Positions 38,633 through 46,702 of a stretch of 46,702 bases of DNA are shown here, piece after piece. Within the stretch, counting starts at the first letter, position 1, and every line of letters begins with the position of its first letter. The notes beneath the pieces were generated by a model. The model saw only the letters and a program-made list of their open reading frames with translations. It did not search any database and was not told the origin of the DNA. The translations under genes and the position numbers were made by a program. Source of the DNA: an uncultured Bacteroidales bacterium (GTDB lineage: Bacteria > Bacteroidota > Bacteroidia > Bacteroidales > Paludibacteraceae). The stretch lies in the NCBI GenBank assembly GCA_902784425.1, contig CACZUS010000012.1, positions 1 through 46,702 of the forward strand, written 5' to 3'.

Positions 38633-41600
38633 TTATTTGTTTTTCTGTGCATAAGCATACAATAACAAAGCTTTCGCCTTCGCCTTAGCCAAACGAAGTT
38701 TTCTCGCTTTATCATCATCTGTCTTTTTCGATGATGTAGGAATATTTGCTTTATCAACCGAAACTTTTTTCCAATTACCTACTTTCATCTTCTTTCCCTG
38801 ATCTGGAAAGTATGCTGAAACTTGACTTGGCAGCAATTCAACTCCGAATGTCATAGAGTCTAACAAGTTAATTAGCTTGTCCAGATTCTTTTCAGGAACG
38901 TTTAGCGCATACCATTTGTTAGATCCAGAACCCCATTCGTCAAAACCTCTTCCATTGTCTGAAAGTGCCTTGAAGTCATCTTGTTTATTTTTTAATAAAG
39001 TTTTATATGTCTGTCCGTTTGTAATGACAAATGCAATAGGCTCTCTTATTGTATATGAATCTTTGTTCTTGTTGATTTGTAGTTCTGTACCTCTGTTCAT
39101 AGAGTATTTCTGAACATCACCATCTTTAAGATTCTTTTTTATGATCGGAGCAAATTTTTGCAAAGAGTAACGAGACAGAACCATCTTGTCACCACTCTTT
39201 CCTGATGTTGCTTTCTTAGGCACTAACAAACCTTTCAAAACTTCTCCTTCATGCGTTGTGAATGAAATAAGTTTTGCTCCTTCTGGCTTGTTCTTGTAAG
39301 AACGTAGAGTGTTTCCTACTATGATTTGTCGAACCTCACGATCAGCCACACTTTCTTTGATGTATTCGTGCCAATTAGTGAGATATTTTTCATCCGTGTC
39401 CACATAGTAGCTGTCAATGCTCTTTGTGTAAGTTTGAATGTTTAACAATTCCTTGTAGTCCTCTTCTTGTAAGTCGAGTTCTAACAACCTCATAGAATTG
39501 CATACTGCAAATGATATTACAACATTTGATGGTGAATAAGGATTCTTTGTCTTAGTTCCTATGTTCACTCCTAAGCATATTGCTTTCGTGTTATTGCTAT
39601 CCAAGATACAAGCACGTCCTGCATAGAAGAATTTCAATAAGTTATTCTTGTATTCTTCTACTCTTATCCTTTCTCTCTGCTTTCTTTTTATATCTTCGTA
39701 ATTCTCCTTAATAATGGCGACCGAAACATCTGCATCTGATGCAACTCCACCTTTTGCAATTACACGTTCTATGGCTTCCTCTATCTTTTTCTTGCATCTT
39801 TCGTCCTGAGTTTCTTCCATGTAGTGTAATTGATCATCGTAGTAGGCTTTCATCTCTCCTGCTATCTTAGCCGCTTTCGCTTTCGATTCTTCTTTGTTGT
39901 AAGATCCTCCCATATAGTTTGCCAACATCACACGCACTTCATCCTCTGAGTATGGTTTGCGAAGTACCTTACAGTCGTATGTTCCTACATAAACAGCATC
40001 TGCGAACTTGCTTTCTCCCGAAGATGCTCCGACCAACAGACTCAAATCACCTATCTGTCTTGCATCCAAATCCATTGCTTCAACCTCCAAATCATACTCA
40101 CCTTTCTCTATTAGAGAGTGAACAAGTTTATCGTATCTGTCTTGTATTGATGTATAGAAATTGTCTTGTTCTGTACAAGTAAGTACAGGGACGTGTCCTG
40201 TAACCTTATGGATGCTAACTTCCTTGTCTCCATCATCACCGATAGGGTTGTTCAATTTTTCGTTTATATCTTCATTTTCCATCAGATATTCACGACAAAC
40301 CTTATCTCCATACTTGTTCATAAAGTCCGATGTGTCGATGATGCCTGTACTTTGTTTCTGATTAGATGTAGAGTTTGCATCCAAAGATTTCAACTTTTTC
40401 TGCATCATCATCATTAATCTTTTTTCGGCAGGAATTGCAGAAATAAGATAGTCGTATGATGGAGGCAACTCCTTTATTTGCCCTGTTCTGTTGATTCTAC
40501 CTCGTTTCTGAACCTCTTTGTTCACATCAAGCTCCATCTGTGCGATAATCATCACTCTTGGCTTTACCTGATCTGGCGTAAGATTAGTGTTTTTGGTGGT
40601 TGCGTGTGCGCTTGCTCCTGTCGCACCAGATGCGTTGATGATTAGCACGTCAGATTTGTTGTTTTGAAACTCTCCGAAAGCAACATTTCTTGTTACATAC
40701 TTTCGTGGCACGATAGTACCTTTAGTTCCTTGCTCGTTTGAAAATATAATTTTTCGTTTTCGCCCTGTCACTTCCGATACCTTGAAGCCTGCTGCCTCGA
40801 TTTTTTGCGAAATTAGATCGATAGGAGATAGGGAGATACCAGACGAACCTTCTTTTATTTTCTGCTGAATGGAGAAATACATATCTTGTCCTTCTGGTGA
40901 CAAGTCTGAGATGTCAATATATCCAAATTCAGAAGCTCCTCCTCCCTCTTTATCTCTTGTTCTATATTTCAATGTAGAACGCAACGCACGTTCCAATACA
41001 GAAGTGAAGTCGCAATTTATTTCACCATCATCTGTAACAAACTCGTCCAAGAAACTTTCCATTGTAGAGGATAAACCGATAACAACCTTTTTGCCCTCCA
41101 TCAATCTGCGAACCGCATGGTTTGCTACCGCTTCCGCTTTAATGGAGAATAGCATCTGATTTACAATCATAAATAGTTTAGAAAAGATAGGATCATGCGC
41201 AACTCCCAATTTGTTAGATGTCTTGCTTGTTTCCATATTGTACATGGATGCATTTTCAGCCATCTCCTCTATGATAGGCACAATGTGATCCTTTTCAAAC
41301 TGATTGATTAGATTGATGATTCCTGTAATATAGTCACAAGTGGCACGATGTTGTTTCTCCAAGTCTGGTGTTCCGAATTGCTCATGTCCGTTTTTGTCGA
41401 GGTAGATATAATTTACCTCTATTCCCTCATAGATGCTTTCTCGACGTATCATCTGACCCTCATGCACAATGTCGGAAGAAATTACCTCCTGCAAGGCTTC
41501 TCCACCTTCTTGAATTGCTTGTATCAATTCTGTATCTTTCAATCCGGATTCCGATATACAAGTTCTGTTTGCATAGACAACCAAATTTTCAGGCCTCTTT

Positions 41601-42643
41601 GCAAATGTAGCAGAAAGAAATACCACTCCGCTTGCCATCTTTGATAACTGATTGAAACAATAGAACTGGTTTGAACCTCCCAACTCAACATCTGCATTTG
41701 AGTCCCACCATTTTGTGACGACTGCTTTTGATCCACTGATATTGTGTGACTCATCGAAGATGAAAAATGATTTTGGGGCAATTTTTTTCAGGAAGTTAAA
41801 CTTACTAAAATCTGCTCCTGGTGCATCTCCATCTTTCGTCTTTTTCAATGCGCTACTTAACTGAGAATAAGTAGTAAGAACATAATCAAAACCTTTTGGG
41901 AGATCGTTTCCTGCAAAGATTTTCTCCCTCTGTTTTTTGTCTGTGACAGGAGAATGAACAACAACAAACTCATCATTCTCATTCAGAACCTTTATTCGTG
42001 CGTCTGTCTGTCCGCTTGTTGATTGGTTTATAATGAATGGCTTTAACTCTCCGCAACCTATATCAACCAAATCTCGATAATTGTCTGAGAATAGTCCTGC
42101 GTTCTCTGTGCAATAGACAGGGATCATCTTATGCACGATTGCATAACGTATCATTGAAGAGGCAACACGACCTTTGCCTATACCTGTTTGGTCTCCGATA
42201 ATCATTGCTTGTCCTCTTGCCTCATGATTATAGATAGCCAAAGCGACCGCATCCACTTGTTCCGCAAAAAGCCGATCTTCTATCTCCGCACGACTCCATT
42301 GCAAACGTTCGCAAACATAGTCTGTCACGTTACCTCCAACAGCTTCTGTAAGTTTTTTTAGAGCTTCATGGATATCGTAACCCATCGAATCTGGTGTCTG
42401 TGTGTTTAATCTGCGTACATCAGATGCTGGCATATAAGCCATACCCAATGTGACGTGTTCTGGTACGACGTTTTCAATGGCTTGTCCACGCAACAACATT
42501 TCATTCCCTTCTATATTGTCTGCCTGCGTGTAGTGAATCACTTTCACGTTTAGTGACATATCTGTGTCTGCTTTTGTACAGTAGTATCTGTGCTTGTCAC
42601 CCTTAATTGTGAAGTAGTGTCTTTGAATATCTATTAGTTTCAT
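38633..42643 (-). CDS. Strawberry-notch-type SF2 helicase
   Basis: 1336 residues. Walker A GDQTGIGKGR (~150-159), DESH at ~297-300 (FFIFDESHNIS), and motif VI QKRGRINRTGQ near the middle are SF2/SNF2-like; the Walker-A context and large size match the strawberry-notch family common in phages and conjugative elements. After the helicase core (~680) come beta-rich domains of unknown role. It sits next to an N6 methyltransferase, as in phage P1 DarB (one protein), which protects injected DNA from type I restriction. The last ~25 residues (RKLRLAKAKAKALLLYAYAQ) are also near the end of the methyltransferase. Confidence 0.85.
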   Translation of the reverse strand: MKLIDIQRHYFTIKGDKHRYYCTKADTDMSLNVKVIHYTQADNIEGNEMLLRGQAIENVVPEHVTLGMAYMPASDVRRLNTQTPDSMGYDIHEALKKLTEAVGGNVTDYVCERLQWSRAEIEDRLFAEQVDAVALAIYNHEARGQAMIIGDQTGIGKGRVASSMIRYAIVHKMIPVYCTENAGLFSDNYRDLVDIGCGELKPFIINQSTSGQTDARIKVLNENDEFVVVHSPVTDKKQREKIFAGNDLPKGFDYVLTTYSQLSSALKKTKDGDAPGADFSKFNFLKKIAPKSFFIFDESHNISGSKAVVTKWWDSNADVELGGSNQFYCFNQLSKMASGVVFLSATFAKRPENLVVYANRTCISESGLKDTELIQAIQEGGEALQEVISSDIVHEGQMIRRESIYEGIEVNYIYLDKNGHEQFGTPDLEKQHRATCDYITGIINLINQFEKDHIVPIIEEMAENASMYNMETSKTSNKLGVAHDPIFSKLFMIVNQMLFSIKAEAVANHAVRRLMEGKKVVIGLSSTMESFLDEFVTDDGEINCDFTSVLERALRSTLKYRTRDKEGGGASEFGYIDISDLSPEGQDMYFSIQQKIKEGSSGISLSPIDLISQKIEAAGFKVSEVTGRKRKIIFSNEQGTKGTIVPRKYVTRNVAFGEFQNNKSDVLIINASGATGASAHATTKNTNLTPDQVKPRVMIIAQMELDVNKEVQKRGRINRTGQIKELPPSYDYLISAIPAEKRLMMMMQKKLKSLDANSTSNQKQSTGIIDTSDFMNKYGDKVCREYLMENEDINEKLNNPIGDDGDKEVSIHKVTGHVPVLTCTEQDNFYTSIQDRYDKLVHSLIEKGEYDLEVEAMDLDARQIGDLSLLVGASSGESKFADAVYVGTYDCKVLRKPYSEDEVRVMLANYMGGSYNKEESKAKAAKIAGEMKAYYDDQLHYMEETQDERCKKKIEEAIERVIAKGGVASDADVSVAIIKENYEDIKRKQRERIRVEEYKNNLLKFFYAGRACILDSNNTKAICLGVNIGTKTKNPYSPSNVVISFAVCNSMRLLELDLQEEDYKELLNIQTYTKSIDSYYVDTDEKYLTNWHEYIKESVADREVRQIIVGNTLRSYKNKPEGAKLISFTTHEGEVLKGLLVPKKATSGKSGDKMVLSRYSLQKFAPIIKKNLKDGDVQKYSMNRGTELQINKNKDSYTIREPIAFVITNGQTYKTLLKNKQDDFKALSDNGRGFDEWGSGSNKWYALNVPEKNLDKLINLLDSMTFGVELLPSQVSAYFPDQGKKMKVGNWKKVSVDKANIPTSSKKTDDDKARKLRLAKAKAKALLLYAYAQKNK
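38636..38713 (-). repeat. Shared C-terminal tail segment, copy in helicase gene
   Basis: 78 bp matching 42801-42878 at 75 of 78 positions; encodes the RKLRLAKAKAKALLLYAYAQ tail. Confidence 0.95.
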
Positions 42644-42665
42644 ACTGTTTTATTTGTTTGGTTCG

Positions 42666-45245
42666 TTATTTGTCGTATAATTGTCTCTCAGCCTCTTGTA
42701 ACAGTTTTTCTCCTTCTCCATTATCTTGTTTTAATCTCTCTCTCAATTCATCTGCATTGATTGAATCTAACCAATCTGGCTCTTCCTCTTTCTTGCTTTC
42801 TTTGTTTTTCTGTGCATAAGCATACAATAACAAAGATTTCGCCTTAGCCTTAGCCAAACGAAGTTTTCTCTCTTTATCCTCTTCGCTTGTAGCTTGTGTT
42901 TGCTGTTCTTCAATATACGGATAGATGCGATTGAAATATTCAGTGAAACTCATTATCTCCTTATCTTTTTCTGGATCGTATTTTCGCCAGACACATTCTG
43001 TTCTGGAATCCCACTTCTTACGTCCATCTATCAAAATCATTATGATAGGGTATGTTGTCCCTTGCTTTGCATAAAGATTACCACTGATGTACAGAATATC
43101 GACAATATTGTATTGTCTGTGCAGGTATGCAATGAATATAGCATACTCTCCAAACAACCTATCCATTCTATTCCAATATGAGTTTCTTAACCCATACATC
43201 TTTGCTCCAAGTTTACCTCCGACTATGATTGCAGCACGTCCATTGTCAGCCATTTTGTCGAGTGCCATAATTGCCAACTTGTGATCTAATTTAGAAAAAG
43301 TATATTCAATTTCCCTTTCTCCTTTTTCCCCTATTTTGGTTAGATACTCATTCTTTTCAAGGTCTGCAAATGGAGGATTTGTTATAATTCCTGTGAAATT
43401 GGTTCCTATTTCATTTGTAAATTCTTCTGATGCTGCATCATAATTTTTTACATTGATATAATGAAGTTTTACGAGATTATTGTATCTTATTTTGTCTATT
43501 TCGTTTACTGTCGTTTTGAGAGGATCTAATGCAATCGTAAGCATTCCATTTCCAGCCGATGGTTCTAAATAAGAACTACCGTATTTATCTACATTTTTAT
43601 TTGCTTTAACGAACTCTCCTGCCATGAACGCCAAAGGTGCAGGAGTAGAGAACTGTTGCAAGAAACGGCTTTCTCCATCCTTTGGTGCTATTGTTGGCTG
43701 ATTATCGTACAAATCTCTTATCTGCTCATATTTTGCTCTGATTGTATCGCCTGTTGATGCAATTCTTCGAGCTGCCATTACAACAGCCATTTCGCAAGCT
43801 TGTATAAGTTCTTGACGAGATGCTTTCACGTTCATTTCGCTTGCAAATTTTTGCGCATCAACCCATGTCACTTTCTCATTCTCTATCTTTTTGGATAGTT
43901 GGAATGCGAAATCAAATGATGATGATTCGTCACCACTTGGCGTGTTGATTTCTTCAACAGCAGATGTTTCTTCGATAATACCTTTTTCTTCTTTGACTTC
44001 AATTTCATTCTCCTTTTTAATTTCATCTGGGAAAAATTTCCTTGCAAAATCGAGTGCTTGTCTGCGTCCTTCTGGTGTGTTTTGTCGTTGCCATGCCATA
44101 TTAGATGGAGACCAACGGAAACCATGTTGTTTCAAATATGATATTATTTCACCTGATGGTTTGCCTGGAAATGAAATTTGTACACGGCTTAGTTCTATAT
44201 TGTCCTCAACTGTGCATCCGTCTGCTTCGTATATCACTCCGCTTTCTGGATTATCTTGTTTTACAACATCATCATCTTTAAGATACCTCCATATCCATGA
44301 ATCAGATGGGAATAAATTCAACTCTTCCTTTTCTTGCTTTTCTTTCAATGCCTTTACAACAACTTGCAAACTTCTAACTCTGTTCTCAGTTGCCAACTTA
44401 TTTATATTACGATCGATCGCCCATTTTAGATTATCTTTGTCAATAGTCATATTTTGTTTTAGTCCGTCGATGATTTTCATAGCCATCTTAAACTCTGGAG
44501 ATGGATATAAATCTTCCATTGGAGTGTTCTTGTGTCTTTCCCATATTGAATTGGTTTTAGAAAATATGACTCCTGCTTCTTTTATCTTGTCGAGTGCAAG
44601 ATTGAACGTGTCGTAATCTCTGTTTCTCCAAAGAGTTTCCAATCGTCCTGTCACTCTTCCGTTCATATTCTGACGCATATATGATGGAACGGATCCCTTC
44701 GGTTGTTGCGCAAATACTTGTGCAGTCTTTATTTGCTTATCTATAAAAGATAAAACTTCTTTCTGAGATGAAGTTAGATTATCTTCCGTGTTTCCAACTG
44801 ACTCGTTTAATTCTTCAATCCTTTCTTCATTGAGAAAATAATATTTATCTCCGTATTCTAACAAATATCCTATATCACCAAAAACACATATACTCGCTAT
44901 TTTATAATCTTTTATTTTGTCGCCAACCTTGTATTTCATTGTATCCAACTTTTCTATATCTTCATATCTCCACATCACATCAGTTTTAGGATTTATACAA
45001 GCTTTGATAAATTCTGCCTTAGTTTTCCCATGAAAAATAATATATGTTGATGTCTCCCAATCCTCTTCCTGTTTATCTATCTTGTCTATTATTCCACCTG
45101 ACAATTCTATATCATCTTTATCAATTTCTGTGTCCGATCTATAAATTACTATATGTATTCCAGTGTATTCTGATGCATTAAATGTTTTATCTGTACTGAA
45201 AGTGCTGAAATATTCCAATTTTTTTATATTTGATTCTTTACTCAT
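42666..45245 (-). CDS. N6 DNA methyltransferase-containing polyvalent protein
   Basis: 859 residues. N-terminal part (1-330) of mixed domains. Around 350-400 a small domain reading FPGKPSGEIISYLKQHGFRW is a pattern of polyvalent-associated domains. Methyltransferase core from ~440: motif I YLEPSAGNGML and motif IV NPPF (~623-626). The C-terminus contains the tail shared with the helicase, followed by ~45 more residues. With the downstream helicase (22 nt apart) it resembles phage P1 DarB split in two. Proposed role: protection of incoming DNA from restriction; target unknown. Confidence 0.85.
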   Translation of the reverse strand: MSKESNIKKLEYFSTFSTDKTFNASEYTGIHIVIYRSDTEIDKDDIELSGGIIDKIDKQEEDWETSTYIIFHGKTKAEFIKACINPKTDVMWRYEDIEKLDTMKYKVGDKIKDYKIASICVFGDIGYLLEYGDKYYFLNEERIEELNESVGNTEDNLTSSQKEVLSFIDKQIKTAQVFAQQPKGSVPSYMRQNMNGRVTGRLETLWRNRDYDTFNLALDKIKEAGVIFSKTNSIWERHKNTPMEDLYPSPEFKMAMKIIDGLKQNMTIDKDNLKWAIDRNINKLATENRVRSLQVVVKALKEKQEKEELNLFPSDSWIWRYLKDDDVVKQDNPESGVIYEADGCTVEDNIELSRVQISFPGKPSGEIISYLKQHGFRWSPSNMAWQRQNTPEGRRQALDFARKFFPDEIKKENEIEVKEEKGIIEETSAVEEINTPSGDESSSFDFAFQLSKKIENEKVTWVDAQKFASEMNVKASRQELIQACEMAVVMAARRIASTGDTIRAKYEQIRDLYDNQPTIAPKDGESRFLQQFSTPAPLAFMAGEFVKANKNVDKYGSSYLEPSAGNGMLTIALDPLKTTVNEIDKIRYNNLVKLHYINVKNYDAASEEFTNEIGTNFTGIITNPPFADLEKNEYLTKIGEKGEREIEYTFSKLDHKLAIMALDKMADNGRAAIIVGGKLGAKMYGLRNSYWNRMDRLFGEYAIFIAYLHRQYNIVDILYISGNLYAKQGTTYPIIMILIDGRKKWDSRTECVWRKYDPEKDKEIMSFTEYFNRIYPYIEEQQTQATSEEDKERKLRLAKAKAKSLLLYAYAQKNKESKKEEEPDWLDSINADELRERLKQDNGEGEKLLQEAERQLYDK
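42801..42878 (-). repeat. Shared C-terminal tail segment, copy in methyltransferase gene
   Basis: Direct repeat of 38636-38713 (three mismatches), same frame, encoding RKLRLAKAKAKSLLLYAYAQ. Confidence 0.95.
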
Positions 45246-45247
45246 AT

Positions 45248-45279
45248 CTTGTTTCGTTTTATCTTATTTATTATATTTG
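45248..45279 (+). promoter_or_regulatory. Promoter for a rightward small RNA
   Basis: CTTG (45248-45251), 20-nt gap, TATATTTG (45272-45279) then C: close match to TTTG-N19-21-TAnnTTTG, on the strand opposite to the flanking genes. Confidence 0.6.
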
Positions 45280-45285
45280 CATCAC

Positions 45286-45384
45286 GTTTGATAGGGAACA
45301 GGCCTATCAGTAAAACCGAACTCACGCATAACCTTAGATCGGTATCGTAGAAATAACCTATCATTTATTTGGTAGGTTTTTTTA
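45286..45384 (+). ncRNA. Putative ~95-nt small RNA
   Basis: It starts ~7 nt after the -7 element and ends in a clean terminator: AACCTATCA pairs with TGGTAGGTT (one wobble) around TTTATT, followed by T6. Internal hairpin GATAGG / CCTATC near its 5' end. No ORF. It lies in the only gap of the leftward operon, antisense to the leader of the methyltransferase gene, so it may control that mRNA. Confidence 0.55.
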
Positions 45385-45396
45385 TTTTATTTCCCA

Positions 45397-45771
45397 TCAT
45401 TTCATTAAAAAATAAAACATTGTCATTATAGCAACCGATCCAATTACGAACCTCTCTGTCTGTCTTGATCTGCAATAACCTATAAATCCGTTCGCAAAAT
45501 CCTCACAGTTATTGTCTATCGCATGATATGCACCGTTTCTACACTGATACTGATAGAAGTATTCCTCAATATCTCTGTCACTATTAAAGTCAAAGCTGCT
45601 CATAATCTCATCCGTTTTTAACATCTCATCCAACGGCTCGCAAACATAACCTCTTCGCCCTGTGCTATGGTAGCACAACCCTGTCTCATTGTCGAGTATC
45701 ACGCAATGCTCACAGAAGTACCTTGTGATATAGGTTCTGTCTTTGACTCTTAGAAACGTGTATTGGCGCAT
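45397..45771 (-). CDS. H-NC (LRAT/NlpC-P60-like) hydrolase with C-terminal TM
   Basis: 124 residues. H22 (YFCEHCVIL) and N88-C89 (NNCEDFANGF) follow the His ... NCE pattern of permuted papain-like proteins (LRAT/H-REV107 group and relatives), which are thiol acyltransferases, phospholipases or peptidases. TM helix ~108-122 (FVIGSVAIMTMFYFL). Membrane topology resembles HRAS-like suppressor proteins. Phage use could be membrane remodelling during entry. A moderate-confidence family call based on the motif only. Confidence 0.45.
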   Translation of the reverse strand: MRQYTFLRVKDRTYITRYFCEHCVILDNETGLCYHSTGRRGYVCEPLDEMLKTDEIMSSFDFNSDRDIEEYFYQYQCRNGAYHAIDNNCEDFANGFIGYCRSRQTERFVIGSVAIMTMFYFLMK

Positions 45772-45869
45772 AGTAGTCTGATATATATATTCGAGAGCCC
45801 AGTGCTTTTTCTCACCGATTTAATGGACTTACTCAAAGGTTATATAGCAGCCAACTCTCTGGAATATAA

Positions 45870-46154
45870 TTATTTTGAGGCAAGACCTTTCTTTTTCAAT
45901 CTTGTCTTAGTTCGATTGATGGTTTTTGTTGCTTCTTTCTGAACTCGTTTGCGAGCCGAAGAAACGATTTTAGACGTTTTCTTACGAATTGAGGTCGAAG
46001 CCTTTTTCAACTCTTTACGAACCTCCTCTTTTGCTTTTTTGCGCTCTTTTGCCAATTTTTCACGACCTGCCTTCAATGCAGCAAGTTGTTTTGCAGTTGG
46101 TTTTGTACTTTTCTTTGTGCTTTTTTTAGCACTTTTCTTTTTTAATATTCCCAT
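45870..46154 (-). CDS. Lysine-rich histone-like DNA-binding protein
   Basis: 94 residues from the ATG at 46154 (MGILKKKSAKKSTKKS); the longer ORF start at 46244 adds a hydrophobic stretch overlapping the promoter and is unlikely. About one-third Lys/Arg with Ala/Thr/Ser, H1-like low complexity plus a central helix. It probably compacts viral DNA in the virion or acts as a nucleoid modulator. First gene of the leftward operon with its own promoter. Confidence 0.7.
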   Translation of the reverse strand: MGILKKKSAKKSTKKSTKPTAKQLAALKAGREKLAKERKKAKEEVRKELKKASTSIRKKTSKIVSSARKRVQKEATKTINRTKTRLKKKGLASK

Positions 46155-46189
46155 GATCTTTGTAATTAAATTGTTGTTGTTTGGAGTCA

Positions 46190-46221
46190 CAAACTTATAA
46201 AAAAACATAATGAGAAACAAA
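46190..46221 (-). promoter_or_regulatory. Promoter of the leftward operon
   Basis: On the minus strand, TTTG (46221-46218), 20-nt gap, TAAGTTTG (46197-46190) match the Bacteroidetes consensus; about 35 nt upstream of the ATG at 46154. Confidence 0.7.
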
Positions 46222-46249
46222 ATAAATAGGTCTTTATTTGTCACACAAT

Positions 46250-46598
46250 CAGAAAGTTATATATAAAAAATTATTATGTTTTATAATCCATTATGTCGGG
46301 GCAAAATTCCTTATATTCCAATATATACAACCTTATAGGTTGGATTTTGCTATAATTCACTATTTGGGTGGCTTTTCGCTGAAAAGTGAAATAAAACTTA
46401 AATGGTTATGCTTTAATGTAATATTTTACTTTTATCTTTATAAGTGAAATTAAAAAGTTAATAAAAAGTGAATCGAAAAATCGGCAAAAAAATGGCATTT
46501 TGTTTCTCCGTTGTTTCTCGGAATTTTTTAAAAGTGTTTTTTAATGGCTGATTTACAAATAAATAGATAGTAAAAAATAAGTAGAATATTAAAGAGGT
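46250..46598. other. AT-rich right end without genes
   Basis: No convincing ORF. A long imperfect inverted repeat (GCAAAATTCC near 46303 with GGATTTTGC near 46345, enclosing AACC/GGTT and TCCAA/TTGGA) and three AAGTGAA-type direct repeats (~46382, ~46443, ~46464) lie here. Such sites beside an att suggest integrase or excisionase binding. Confidence 0.45.
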
Positions 46599-46614
46599 AA
46601 AATTATCGCAGATA
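46599..46614 (+). repeat. Candidate attR core
   Basis: 15/16 match to 84-99 in direct orientation. See 84-99. Confidence 0.45.
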
Positions 46615-46702
46615 TAAATAACTAATCTTTGTTTGACTGAGGCAAAACCGCTGTTGTTGTTTGCTCGGTGAATTGTCCGTTTCATATCGTGTTATCCAAA
46701 TA

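Noticed and set aside
46458-46685. Reverse-strand ORF of 75 codons at the right edge
   Set aside because: Crosses the candidate att core, very AT-rich, no promoter or recognisable motif.

Overview
The window looks like one complete integrated temperate virus, or virus-like element, of a Bacteroidales host. Promoters match the Bacteroidetes type (TAnnTTTG, sometimes with TTTG about 20 nt upstream), coding is AT-rich, and several genes belong to Bacteroidetes families (DUF4494, Bacteroidetes-type tyrosine integrase). A tyrosine integrase lies 190 bp inside the left edge. A 15/16-bp direct repeat (84-99 and 46599-46614) sits just inside both edges and is the best att candidate, so about 46.5 kb would be the element. 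A Prevotella- or Porphyromonas-like host is an inference, drawn mainly from the Cas12a-type repeat at 17167-17185.

Layout. 274-6892: integrase, small accessory genes with repeated promoters, a YoeB-type toxin-antitoxin pair, a leftward XRE/S24-like repressor facing paired operators, then a rightward early operon (DUF4494, two HTH proteins, a replication initiator with internal iteron-like repeats and a partner). 6893-8623: gene-poor, with a terminator, a small ORF, a spanin-like lipoprotein and four tRNA-like RNA elements; two of these are paralogous and carry long insertions where the anticodon loop should be. 8624-16862: split C5-methyltransferase, PAPS-reductase-like PP-loop protein, about 15 small unknown proteins with overlapping start/stop codons, an N6-adenine methyltransferase and a C5-methyltransferase-like fragment, the last two each interrupted by a poly-G tract. 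17167-34223: rightward late region, led by a solitary Cas12a-type repeat in the 5' leader, then about 25 virion/lysis genes. 34303-46154: leftward region with a glycosyltransferase, a holin, a membrane protein and three large polyvalent-type proteins (RadA-like ATPase, strawberry-notch-type helicase, N6 methyltransferase), an H-NC hydrolase-like protein and a histone-like basic protein.

Biology. I find no large terminase, portal, tape measure, sheath or tail-tube gene. The late region instead encodes at least eleven small proteins with one Gly/Ala-rich transmembrane segment (including membrane-anchored lysozyme, M15 peptidase and transglutaminase-like proteins), several small beta-rich proteins, and an 886-residue repeat-rich spike. 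This fits a tailless, membrane-containing virion better than a tailed phage, but it is an inference. The helicase and methyltransferase pair resembles the phage P1 DarB arrangement split over two genes, and both carry an almost identical C-terminal tail that could be a packaging or interaction signal.

Main points for follow-up: the solitary Cas12a-type repeat (possible RNA anti-CRISPR), the two poly-G switches, the paralogous structured RNAs, the TM-rich virion module, and the duplicated tail on the two polyvalent proteins.
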